Shown here piece after piece: positions 54,316-62,665 of a stretch of DNA of 64,000 nucleotides. The DNA comes from Chitinophaga sp. YR573. GTDB taxonomy: Bacteria > Bacteroidota > Bacteroidia > Chitinophagales > Chitinophagaceae. The notes under the pieces were generated by a model, which was not told the DNA's origin, ran no database searches, and saw nothing but the letters and a program-made list of their open reading frames with translations. The first letter of the stretch is position 1. The number at the start of each line of letters is the position of its first letter. Both the position numbers and the translations under genes were made by a program. The stretch is from NCBI RefSeq assembly GCF_900110995.1, contig NZ_FOJF01000001.1:1071199-1135198 (forward strand). The letters are read 5' to 3'.

Positions 54316-54351
54316 GGTTTTGCAGGGCTTCGCCCTGCACCCAAAAATCAA
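54316..54351 (+). repeat. 35-nt hairpin repeat, copy 1
   Basis: GGTTTT, then GCAGGGC-TTC-GCCCTGC, then ACCCAAAAATCAAA. It is identical to copy 2 (57180-57214) except for one extra A and ends 4 bases before the methyltransferase ATG. Confidence 0.85.
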
Positions 54352-54355
54352 ACAC

Positions 54356-55303
54356 ATGTTCGATCCTTCCAAACTACAAATGCTAGAGAACCGGCTGGTA
54401 AAGGTGTTTAAGCATCTCCGGAAAGCTGCCCGTCGTCAGAATATTACCTGTTACCGGGTGTATGATGATGATATCAATGAGTTTCCATTCAGTGTTGAGC
54501 TGTATGAAGATCATGTATATGTGGCGGAGTACCAGCGTCCGCATGGGATGGATGAAGATGCACATGAGGATTGGCTGGATAACAGCCTGCTGGTGATCTC
54601 TAAAGTGCTGGAAGTTGCGCCTGAGAAGATATGGGTGAAACAACGGCAGCGGAAGGCCAGCCGGCAGGACCAGTACGAAAAGCTGTCTTTTGAGAGTCAT
54701 GAGATGGTAGCGCATGAGTCCGGGCTTTCTTTTAAAGTGAATCTTTCTGATTATTTAGATACCGGCTTATTTCTTGATCACCGTATTACAAGAGGAATGG
54801 TACGTGATGAAGCTGCCGGGAAAAAGGTGCTGAACCTCTTTTGTTATACAGGGTCTTTTTCTGTGTATGCAGCGGCTGGCGGAGCTTCACAGGTCGTATC
54901 TGTAGATCTTTCCAAAACCTATCTTGCCTGGGCGGAAGAGAATATGAAACTGAATGGGTTTGATGCCGGGAAACACCCTTTTGTACATGCTGATGTGTTA
55001 CAGTATTTAGATACGTTACCTGAAGATGAGTTTGATCTGGTAGTACTGGACCCTCCTACTTTCTCCAATAGCAAACGAATGAAAGAGTTCCTGGATATTC
55101 AGCGGGACCATGTGAGTATCCTGAATAAAGTACTGCGTGCTACCAAACCAGGAGGAACGGTTTATTTCAGTAATAATTACAGGCGGTTCGCGCTGGAGGC
55201 TGATCAGGTGAATGCTGCTACTATTAAGGATATAACAGCACAAACAATGCCTTTTGATTTTCAGCAGAAGCTGATCAGGAAATGTTATAAGATTACTAAG
55301 TAA
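54356..55303 (+). CDS. Class I SAM-dependent methyltransferase (RlmK/RlmL C-terminal-like)
   Basis: 315 residues from the ATG at 54356, preferred over the 54320 start, which would run through the hairpin repeat. The SAM-binding motif VLNLFCYTGSFSVYAAAGGA, VDLSKTYLAWAEENM and the catalytic LDPPTFSNSKRMKEF match the RlmK half of E. coli RlmKL, which methylates G2069 of 23S rRNA. The RlmL (THUMP) half is absent, so this is a stand-alone RlmK-like enzyme. Its stop directly abuts that of the convergent VWA gene. Confidence 0.88.
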   Translation: MFDPSKLQMLENRLVKVFKHLRKAARRQNITCYRVYDDDINEFPFSVELYEDHVYVAEYQRPHGMDEDAHEDWLDNSLLVISKVLEVAPEKIWVKQRQRKASRQDQYEKLSFESHEMVAHESGLSFKVNLSDYLDTGLFLDHRITRGMVRDEAAGKKVLNLFCYTGSFSVYAAAGGASQVVSVDLSKTYLAWAEENMKLNGFDAGKHPFVHADVLQYLDTLPEDEFDLVVLDPPTFSNSKRMKEFLDIQRDHVSILNKVLRATKPGGTVYFSNNYRRFALEADQVNAATIKDITAQTMPFDFQQKLIRKCYKITK

Positions 55304-57097
55304 TTAATCTTCCAGATGCCCTGATTTCTTCATCTCTTTTACCAGCTTCAGGAATTCTTTTCTATAGTCTCCGGGGTCATCTCCCAAAGATCTTTTAGCA
55401 ATATCCTGCACCATTTTACTGTTGCCATTACCTTTGTAGGCAGACTTCCGCAGTAACATGCCCAACAGGGCTACAGCACTTGAAAAGCGGAAGTCGGAAC
55501 TGGCATCTGTGAAAGAGATGAGCTTACCAGGGACTTCATAATTGACGGTATGTGATACCGTATCTACTTCTTTGTAGTGCAGGGTAATCTCCGCCAGCTG
55601 GCCTTCTGTAATAGTTTGGTCAGTACCTGCTTTTGGAACAATGTCCGTACCGGGCTGTGGTATGACCTCATAGATAGCTACAGCACAGTGACCAGGACCT
55701 ATAATTCCTCCGCAGATCTTATCTCCGGATGTTGCTTCATCTTTTATTACTTTATTCTCATATCCTATCAGCCGGTAAGCTTTTACGCGGGTGGGGTTGA
55801 ATGTTACATCTGCTCTTACATCCTTGGCGACTGTAAACAAAGTGCTGCCAAATTCCCTGGCGAAGATTTTACTGGCTTCTTCCAGGTTGTCTATATAGGC
55901 GAAGTTCCCGTTCCCTTTACTGGACAAAGTTTCCAGTTTTGAGTCTTTATAGTCTTTCATCCCAAAGCCAAGGCAGGTTAATAAGACACCGGTTTCCTTT
56001 TTTCCGAGGATTAGTTGCTCCATGTCCTGATCGCTGGTTTGCCCAACGTTAAAGTCGCCATCTGTGGCCATGATAACGCGGTTGTTACCGCCCTGTATGA
56101 AGTTCTCTCCTGCTATCTGGTAAGCCAGTTTAATCGCGGCTTCTCCGGCAGTGGCACCGCCAGCGCTGAGATAGTCAATGGCGTTCAGGATTTTTTCTTT
56201 CTGATTGCCGGGGGTGCTGGGCAGTACTACACCAGGCGTACCGGCGTAGGCAACAATTGCCACGTGGTCGTTTTTCCGCAGATTGTTGACCAGTATGCGG
56301 AAGGCAGCCTGTAAGAGTGGCAGCTTGTTAGGCGTACCCATGGAGCCGGAAGCATCTATGAGGAATACAAGGTTGCTGGGTGGAAGGCTGTCTATGTTTA
56401 CAGCAGCGCTGCGTACTGCTATCTGTAGTAACTGGTGAGCTGGTTCCCAGGGGCAGCTGGCGTAGCTGCTGTAGATAGCCAGTTTTTCTCCGGGAGGCGG
56501 TAATGGGTAGTGGTACTGGAAATAGTTCACCATCTCTTCTATGCGCACGGCATCTACGGGGATGCGTTCTTTTAGTCTTACGAAACGGCGGATATTGCTG
56601 TAGGCAGCTCTGTCTACATCTACGGCGAAGGCGGAAGTAGTTTTGTTAGCTGTCTGGATAAACTTATTCTCGTAGAGGATACCATAAGTTTCATCGAAGA
56701 AAGCACGGATACCCATTCCTGAGTTACCGTAGTTGGGATTGGAGCTGTTGGAAGAACGTTCTCTTGCGATGGCTTTAGCTTTGGAGATGGGATCCTCTGT
56801 ACCATCCTGTACGTCCATGTCTACGAGCATACGGTCATAACTTCCTACTGCCACCTGTTTGGGGCGATATTTATTGTGCCTGAATAACAATACAGCATCC
56901 CTGGAGGGTACCGGAATACGGAATAACCCGTATTGATTGGTTGTTACTTTAGCCGTGTCATTGATCACTTCGACAGTTACTCCTGGTAAGGGGTTGTGGG
57001 AGATACTATCTTCAACAGCACCGGTTATCCAGATTTTTTGTGCAATTGCAGGTACAAGGAATATTAAGCTGACGAGCAGCAAAAAAAGCCTTTGCAT
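55304..57097 (-). CDS. von Willebrand factor A domain protein with carboxypeptidase-regulatory-like N-terminus
   Basis: 597 residues. Signal peptide (1-19), then a carboxypeptidase-regulatory-like beta domain (residues about 20-90, NPLPGVTVEVINDTAKVTTN), a YfbK-like N-terminal VWA-associated segment (TSAFAVDVDRAAYSNIRRFV), the VWA domain with MIDAS residues (LIDASGSMG and later ATDGDFNVG), and a DUF3520-like C-terminal domain. VWA domains bind metal and mediate protein contacts. Presumably periplasmic or surface-exposed; the function is unknown. Confidence 0.88.
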   Translation of the reverse strand: MQRLFLLLVSLIFLVPAIAQKIWITGAVEDSISHNPLPGVTVEVINDTAKVTTNQYGLFRIPVPSRDAVLLFRHNKYRPKQVAVGSYDRMLVDMDVQDGTEDPISKAKAIARERSSNSSNPNYGNSGMGIRAFFDETYGILYENKFIQTANKTTSAFAVDVDRAAYSNIRRFVRLKERIPVDAVRIEEMVNYFQYHYPLPPPGEKLAIYSSYASCPWEPAHQLLQIAVRSAAVNIDSLPPSNLVFLIDASGSMGTPNKLPLLQAAFRILVNNLRKNDHVAIVAYAGTPGVVLPSTPGNQKEKILNAIDYLSAGGATAGEAAIKLAYQIAGENFIQGGNNRVIMATDGDFNVGQTSDQDMEQLILGKKETGVLLTCLGFGMKDYKDSKLETLSSKGNGNFAYIDNLEEASKIFAREFGSTLFTVAKDVRADVTFNPTRVKAYRLIGYENKVIKDEATSGDKICGGIIGPGHCAVAIYEVIPQPGTDIVPKAGTDQTITEGQLAEITLHYKEVDTVSHTVNYEVPGKLISFTDASSDFRFSSAVALLGMLLRKSAYKGNGNSKMVQDIAKRSLGDDPGDYRKEFLKLVKEMKKSGHLED

Positions 57098-57179
57098 TCG
57101 TTATATCATATACGCGTTGTATAAATATAACAAAAAAAGATTAGTTATTTTTAATAAGTGGCGGAGAGTGAGGGGATTG

Positions 57180-57214
57180 GGTTTTGCAGGGCTTCGCCCT
57201 GCACCCAAAATCAA
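57180..57214 (+). repeat. 35-nt hairpin repeat, copy 2
   Basis: Same sequence and orientation as 54316-54351: GCAGGGC-TTC-GCCCTGC flanked by GGTTTT and ACCCAAAATCAAA. It lies immediately past the hpt stop codon. The T-stretch of the minus-strand reading is interrupted, so it may or may not terminate hpt transcription. Confidence 0.85.
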
Positions 57215-57215
57215 A

Positions 57216-57752
57216 TTATTCCACCAATTGGTAAATCTCTGGTAAGTTACGTCCCAGGCCATCATAATCCAGGCCGTATCCCAGCAGGAATTTGTTAGGG
57301 ACTGAGAAGCCCAGGTAATCGATGGGTATTTTGTATTGCAGTGCTTCAGGTTTGGTGAGCAGAGCTGCGATTACGAGCTTTTTAGGCTGCTGGTGTTCCA
57401 GCTGCGGTAAAAACTGGCTGAGTGTTTTACCGGTGTCTACGATATCTTCCAGTATCACTACTGTGCGGCCATAGAGGTCTTCGTCCAGACCTATAGAGGT
57501 CACTACGTTACCGGTGGATTTAGTGCCTTTGTAGGAAACTAGTTTGATGAAAGAGATCTCTGCTTCTATCGTGAGATATTTGAAAACATCTGCGGCGAAC
57601 ATGAAAGAGCCGTTCAGGATAGCGATGAATAATGGGCGTTCGCCCTGTAAGTCTTTGCTGATTTCAGCAGCTAATTCCCTGATACGCTGTTGCAGATCAA
57701 CAGCGTTTATGTAAGGTTGAAATTTCTTGTCGTGTACCTGTATAACAGACAT
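57216..57752 (-). CDS. hpt: Hypoxanthine phosphoribosyltransferase
   Basis: 178 residues. The PRPP-binding motif VVILEDIVDTGKTL is near 95-108, the active-site loop segment LNGSFMFAADVFKYL is earlier and KSTGNVV lies in the flexible loop. The C-terminal LGFSVPNKFLLGYGLDYDG is typical of HPRT. It salvages hypoxanthine and guanine to IMP and GMP. Lies 41 bases downstream of the glucosaminidase gene. Confidence 0.93.
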   Translation of the reverse strand: MSVIQVHDKKFQPYINAVDLQQRIRELAAEISKDLQGERPLFIAILNGSFMFAADVFKYLTIEAEISFIKLVSYKGTKSTGNVVTSIGLDEDLYGRTVVILEDIVDTGKTLSQFLPQLEHQQPKKLVIAALLTKPEALQYKIPIDYLGFSVPNKFLLGYGLDYDGLGRNLPEIYQLVE

Positions 57753-57793
57753 GTGATCTGGTTTACTGTTTTATATTCCTGTTAAAGCTGTTG

Positions 57794-59287
57794 TTACATT
57801 TTTCCTACTAAAAGGCGCTGCCCTATTTTGATATCGAAGGCTTCGATGTGGTTCCACTCCTGCAGCTGTGCGATACTTACATTGTATTGCTTCGCAATAC
57901 CGTATAATGTTTCTTTAGGCTGTACTTCGTGGTAAACGGGGCCTGAACCGGTTTTTGCAGGAGCAGGGGTATTATTTACCACAGGTGGTTTTACAACAGG
58001 AGCTACCGGAGCCGGGTTGTTATTTACGACAGGAGCCGCAGGTGTTACCGGTGGTGCAGGTGCTGTATTGCCTCCCGCAGGCTTCACATCCGCTACTTTC
58101 TTCAGGTCATCCATCATACCCGCAGGCAGGTTATTCTGTGCAGGAGCAGGTGTTGCGGCCTGTTGTGCGGCTTGTTGCTGCGCGGCTGCCTGCTGGGCAG
58201 CTTCCATCTGATCTTTCACATCCTTTACGATCGCTTTGGGAGAAAGGTCTCCTACAGTAGGATCTTCTTTAGGCGCCTGTTTGGCAAGGCGTGGTGTACT
58301 GCTGGCATATCCGCCAAGGGCGAGTTTCTCACCGGCTGCAGGTTCCTGGCCTTCGTCCATCCTGTTGCGGCGACGCAGCCAGCGTAACTGGATACCTTCT
58401 GCCTGTGCAATATCGTACATCGTTTCACCCTGCTTTACGATATGATAATCATCTTTACCCTGTTTGCTCTTCTTCTGTAAGTAGATGAACATATCTTTCG
58501 GCAACGGGCTATCATCTGCTAAATCATTATACTTAACAAGGTTTCGGAGCTTTATATCTTTATCATTGGCTACCTGTATCAGTGCAGTACCAGCGGGCAG
58601 ATACATGACCTTACGGCCATTGATTTCGAATACCCCTTTAGGAATATTGGCAGCAGTAGCAGAAGAAGAGGCAGATGGCGTTGCAGCAGTGGCCCTGCCA
58701 GGCTGATGATCGCGGTTCTCGGCATCTTTCTCTGCACGGCTATCTTCAAATGTACCGGCTTTGGTGACACCTTCTCCCTGTAATGTATATTTCTGTAAGT
58801 TATAATCTTCAATGATCTTGATCAGTTGCTGAGGGTAGGTTTTGCTGGTAGCATAACCGGCCTGTTTAAGGCCATAGGCCCAGGATTTATAATCCTCTGA
58901 CTGGAACTGGAACAGGAATGCATAACGCGGATTGGCTTTCAGGAATACAGAGTGATCGCGATAAGATTCTGCCGCATTATTGTATTTACGGAAACATTCC
59001 TGACGGGCATCATCATCATAATTAACCGTAGCGCCCGTCCAGTTGTTCTTACATTTTATACCGAAGTGATTGTTGGAGTTCTGCACCAGCCAGCCATTGC
59101 CGGACTGTGTTTCCAGCACTCCCTGTGCCAGCGTAATGGAGGCCGGTATTCCGTTTGCCTTCATCTCATTAATAGCTACGTCCTTGTACATAGCTATATA
59201 CTGCTCCGTACTCATGGTCTGAGCTTTCAGCAATGGCATGCAGCCAATAAGAAAACTAACCACTAAAAAGCATCTCTTTAGTCGCAT
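57794..59287 (-). CDS. Exported glucosaminidase with LysM domains (FlgJ-like)
   Basis: 497 residues. Signal peptide at 1-22. The glucosaminidase domain (about 25-165) carries the catalytic Glu in PASITLAQGVLETQSGNGWL and NNHFGIKC. Three LysM-like modules follow: LIQVANDKDIKLRNLVKYND, HIVKQGETMYDIAQAEGI and YHEVQPKETLYGIAKQYNVS, separated by a low-complexity Ala/Gln/Pro linker at about 375-445. It cleaves peptidoglycan glycan strands and binds the wall through LysM. Presumably periplasmic. Confidence 0.9.
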   Translation of the reverse strand: MRLKRCFLVVSFLIGCMPLLKAQTMSTEQYIAMYKDVAINEMKANGIPASITLAQGVLETQSGNGWLVQNSNNHFGIKCKNNWTGATVNYDDDARQECFRKYNNAAESYRDHSVFLKANPRYAFLFQFQSEDYKSWAYGLKQAGYATSKTYPQQLIKIIEDYNLQKYTLQGEGVTKAGTFEDSRAEKDAENRDHQPGRATAATPSASSSATAANIPKGVFEINGRKVMYLPAGTALIQVANDKDIKLRNLVKYNDLADDSPLPKDMFIYLQKKSKQGKDDYHIVKQGETMYDIAQAEGIQLRWLRRRNRMDEGQEPAAGEKLALGGYASSTPRLAKQAPKEDPTVGDLSPKAIVKDVKDQMEAAQQAAAQQQAAQQAATPAPAQNNLPAGMMDDLKKVADVKPAGGNTAPAPPVTPAAPVVNNNPAPVAPVVKPPVVNNTPAPAKTGSGPVYHEVQPKETLYGIAKQYNVSIAQLQEWNHIEAFDIKIGQRLLVGKM

Positions 59288-59307
59288 GTATGTGAATTTA
59301 ATGGGGA

Positions 59308-59952
59308 TCAGCCAAGTTTTCTGATCATCAGGAGTCCGTCCCTGATCGTTAATAATAATTGTTCCGCTCTATCATCTGCGGCTACTTTTTCGCAGAAGCG
59401 GACCATTGCTTTGGCATTGTTACTCTGCTGTGAATTTTCCAGCAATGTTTCCCCGTGATACAATACATTATCTGCCAGTATAAATCCGCCAGGGCGTATT
59501 TTACTCCACACAAGATCATAATACTGTTCATAGCCTGCTTTATCAGCATCGATGAACACCAGGTCAAACACCTCATCCAGCTCAGTGATAATGCCTGCGG
59601 CTTTACCAATGTGCATTTTTATTTTGTGTGATAGTCCGGCTTCTTCGAAATAGCGCTGGCACATATCTTCCCGTTCTTCATTGATATCTATCGTATGCAG
59701 GACACCATTTTCTGTGAGGCCCTGCGCCAGGCAGATAGCAGAATACCCGGTGTATGTACCCAGCTCCAGGATACGTGATGGGCGCAGCATATGGCTTACC
59801 ATGCTCAGGTACTGACCCTGCAGATGGCCGCTTAACATATGCGGTTGCTCTATCTTTAAATACGTTTCACGGTTCAAACGCTGTAGCAGCCCGCTTTCCG
59901 GACTGGTATACTTTTCCGCGTATGCTTCTACCGCAACTGGTATTAGTTCCAT
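59308..59952 (-). CDS. O-methyltransferase (class I SAM, catechol-type family)
   Basis: 214 residues. SAM-binding LELGTYTGYSAICLAQGL and the metal-site FIDADKAGYEQYYDLVW with LADNVLYHG are features of the Mg-dependent O-methyltransferase 3 family. Substrate unknown, usually small phenols or a nucleoside. It lies 20 bases upstream of the glucosaminidase gene on the same strand. Confidence 0.9.
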   Translation of the reverse strand: MELIPVAVEAYAEKYTSPESGLLQRLNRETYLKIEQPHMLSGHLQGQYLSMVSHMLRPSRILELGTYTGYSAICLAQGLTENGVLHTIDINEEREDMCQRYFEEAGLSHKIKMHIGKAAGIITELDEVFDLVFIDADKAGYEQYYDLVWSKIRPGGFILADNVLYHGETLLENSQQSNNAKAMVRFCEKVAADDRAEQLLLTIRDGLLMIRKLG

Positions 59953-60024
59953 GGGCTAAATTTGTGCAAACCTACGAATATTCCTCAACGCATAACGCAG
60001 GTTTCATATTGCGCAGGTGAGTCA

Positions 60025-60723
60025 TCAGAAATTAGGCCGTAACTTATTGGTGGTATAAAATACCCTGAAATATTCTACTACTTCATCCGCAGTATCGAAC
60101 AGTTTTAACAGCCCAAGATCTTCGGGAGAGATGTTACTCTCTTTCTCCATCATAGTACTGCGAATCCAGTCCAGCAGCCCGCTCCAGTACTCCTTACCTA
60201 CCAGTACCATGGGCGTTTCCGTCATCTTCTTGGTTTGTATCAGTGTGGCTACTTCAAAGAATTCATCCATTGTTCCAAACCCTCCGGGCATCATAATAAA
60301 GCCCTGGGAATATTTGGTGAACATTACTTTTCTTATGAAGAAATAGTCGAAGTTGAGGTTTTTGTCGTAGTCTACGTACCGGTTGGGGTATTGCTCGTGA
60401 GGCAGGGTGATGTTCACACCTACAGATTTCCCCTTTGCTTCCTGTGCGCCCCTGTTGGCCGCTTCCATTACTCCGGGGCCACCGCCGGTGATGATACCGA
60501 ATCCCTCATCCGACAGTCTGCGGGCGATTTCCTGCGCCAGCTCGTAATACTTGTTTCCCTGTTTGGTACGTGCGGAACCGAATACCGATATGCAGGGTCC
60601 CATTTTGGCAAGGGCTTCAAAACCATCTACAAATTCTGCCATGATCTTAAAGATCTGCCAGCTTGAATGTGCTTTGGTCTCGGTCCAGTCTCTTTCCTTC
60701 AGATGCTTTAAACGATCATTCAT
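60025..60723 (-). CDS. LOG family Rossmann-fold protein (TIGR00730-type)
   Basis: 232 residues. The phosphoribohydrolase motif PGGFGTMDEFFE (about 145-156) and the GGGPGVMEAANRGAQEAKG segment (about 80-98) are conserved. LOG proteins hydrolyse nucleoside 5'-monophosphates, best known from cytokinin activation in plants; the physiological substrate in bacteria is often unclear. Monocistronic. Confidence 0.92.
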   Translation of the reverse strand: MNDRLKHLKERDWTETKAHSSWQIFKIMAEFVDGFEALAKMGPCISVFGSARTKQGNKYYELAQEIARRLSDEGFGIITGGGPGVMEAANRGAQEAKGKSVGVNITLPHEQYPNRYVDYDKNLNFDYFFIRKVMFTKYSQGFIMMPGGFGTMDEFFEVATLIQTKKMTETPMVLVGKEYWSGLLDWIRSTMMEKESNISPEDLGLLKLFDTADEVVEYFRVFYTTNKLRPNF

Positions 60724-60950
60724 TGCCGAAAGTTATTTGTTCGCTAAAATAATGAAAAGAAGCAGGTAACTCAAAAGAAACCTGCTTAACATTTAACACG
60801 TTATGAACATGCAACTGCCGTTGCCGGACAGCCGCATAATTTTAATCCATAGCATAACGTAACTTCAAAATATAGTTTTGAGAAATGTAAGCAGGGGCTT
60901 TCATTTAACGTGGATTATCATTGATTGCTCATGTGGCCATTGTAATATAC

Positions 60951-60976
60951 AAAAAAAAAGACTCCTTACGGAGTCT
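60951..60976 (-). terminator. Terminator of the 61-64 kb gene cluster
   Basis: GACTCC pairs with GGAGTC around TTAC, followed on the minus strand by a run of nine T after CC, about 25 bases past the stop at 61002. Confidence 0.75.
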
Positions 60977-61001
60977 CCTGTCGATAAGAATTTATAGAAT
61001 T

Positions 61002-61592
61002 TTATATACCTAAGCTGGCGCCTATCCTTAATATTAGTCCATTCTGGTAAGGAGATCTGCTATCCTGCAATACATCGTATAATGCCATAATACTGAAAGA
61101 TGCACGACCACCTACCGGTTGTGAATAACCGCCACCCATCAGCAGACTTGGTACACCGTAATGATCATTAACGACAGTCTTGGGATTGTAGTAAGTGCTT
61201 TTCAGGCTTACCGCATTATACTCAGGTTGTATATGAATGAACAGAAAATCGAGTGGGTATACACGGCCCCATACGCCTCCTCCAAAGATCGTATACTGGT
61301 TACGTTGAATGGTAGTACCACCGGCATCACGGAAGCGTTCTGAACCATATTGTGCATTGATGTTAATACCGGCAGCAAATAACTGCGAAATACGGTAACC
61401 GATTAATGGAGAGATATTGATATTAGTATAATCTCCGAATGCTAATCCAAGTGATCCTCCAATGATAAGACGGGACGGATCGATTTTTTTCTTACTGCTT
61501 GTAGTGGTGGTGGTATCTCCTGTTTTGTAATACTGTGCCTCCGCTAAATGTACTGCTGATACCAGTAAAAAACATAACAATAAACGTTTCAT
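61002..61592 (-). CDS. Small outer-membrane beta-barrel-like protein
   Basis: 196 residues with a signal peptide (1-19). Strand-like repeats (LIIGGSLGLAFGDYTNINIS, IGYRISQLFAAGININAQYG, FGGGVWGRVYPLDFLFIHIQ, LILRIGASLGI) indicate a small barrel of about eight strands. No family named. The last gene of a run that begins with the PKD cargo gene and its PorP/SprF; it may accompany them. Confidence 0.65.
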   Translation of the reverse strand: MKRLLLCFLLVSAVHLAEAQYYKTGDTTTTTSSKKKIDPSRLIIGGSLGLAFGDYTNINISPLIGYRISQLFAAGININAQYGSERFRDAGGTTIQRNQYTIFGGGVWGRVYPLDFLFIHIQPEYNAVSLKSTYYNPKTVVNDHYGVPSLLMGGGYSQPVGGRASFSIMALYDVLQDSRSPYQNGLILRIGASLGI

Positions 61593-61637
61593 ACTTCTCC
61601 TTTTAAAATGGTTTTATTTCTTCTTTAATGCACGTTG

Positions 61638-62660
61638 TTAAAATGAAGGACACAACGCAGCTCTCTTCGCATTGGAGAAACTGCGGTTAGGATAAATCCC
61701 TGTGTATACGATGCCTATTTCATAAGCACCACGGCGGTTATTAGCCTGTGCCAGTGATGATGTGGTGACATCATAACTGAACATCAGTTTTACATTTGAT
61801 AACTGGTAACCTACCAGAAATACTGCGGCATCATGCATGCGGTAATAAAGACCACCGTATAACTGTTTATCGCCGTCTCCGGAAAGATTGTAAGCAGCAT
61901 TACCACCAAATACTGTCTCAGTGGAATTGGCCTGTCTTGAGTAATATGCAGAAGGATTCAGGATCACTTTATCACTTACTTTCAGACTTGCATTCAGAAA
62001 AACAATACCGCGACGCGATATCTGGTTATCATCTGCATAAAATGTTTCTCTTGGTTTGTTGATATGCTGTACCGACACACCGGCATTGATATAAATATTT
62101 TCCGTAGGGAAATACGCATAGTTCATCCCTACCTGCATATCGAAATAACTGACCTTCGTCTGGTCGAAAGGTTCTGCCGTAGGCACCTGCGCATCAAAGA
62201 ACTTTCCATTCCACTGATCACCAAATGTGAGCTTGGTAACATCTACCCTTTTACTGGCAGAACCCACATTAAAACCTAGTGATAACAAACTGCTTTGTCC
62301 CAGTAACTGATGATAGGCTACAGAGCCATATACCTTGGTGGAAGTAAGATTACCCGTACCCGCCACATCACGCAGGATTACCCCTCCAACACCTACCCAG
62401 CCATATTCCAGCCTGTCGCGGAACAACTGGAAATCTCCAAATGCGGACATCGTTTTATAAGGCACAGGAATGCTGGCCCACTGATCGCGGTAGTTGATAC
62501 CGACCCGGTAATTACCATCCGGGATAAATCCTGTGTTAGCAGGATTGGTAGTAAGCGGCGAGTTGAAGTACTGCGAGAAATGCAGATCCTGGGCGCTGCC
62601 CTGCAATACTGCGATGAGCAGCATTGAACAACCGGCTATGTATTTTACAATCTGCTTCAT
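61638..62660 (-). CDS. PorP/SprF family type IX secretion-associated outer membrane protein
   Basis: 340 residues from the ATG at 62660; an alternative in-frame ATG at 62669 overlaps the cargo gene stop. The PorP/SprF signature is clear: QDLHFSQYFNSPLTTNPANTG and YRVGINYRDQWASIPVPYKT. It is very similar in layout to the copy at 49.0 kb. It follows the type B PKD gene directly and is probably that protein's dedicated outer-membrane partner. Confidence 0.92.
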   Translation of the reverse strand: MKQIVKYIAGCSMLLIAVLQGSAQDLHFSQYFNSPLTTNPANTGFIPDGNYRVGINYRDQWASIPVPYKTMSAFGDFQLFRDRLEYGWVGVGGVILRDVAGTGNLTSTKVYGSVAYHQLLGQSSLLSLGFNVGSASKRVDVTKLTFGDQWNGKFFDAQVPTAEPFDQTKVSYFDMQVGMNYAYFPTENIYINAGVSVQHINKPRETFYADDNQISRRGIVFLNASLKVSDKVILNPSAYYSRQANSTETVFGGNAAYNLSGDGDKQLYGGLYYRMHDAAVFLVGYQLSNVKLMFSYDVTTSSLAQANNRRGAYEIGIVYTGIYPNRSFSNAKRAALCPSF

Positions 62661-62665
62661 GTCCG

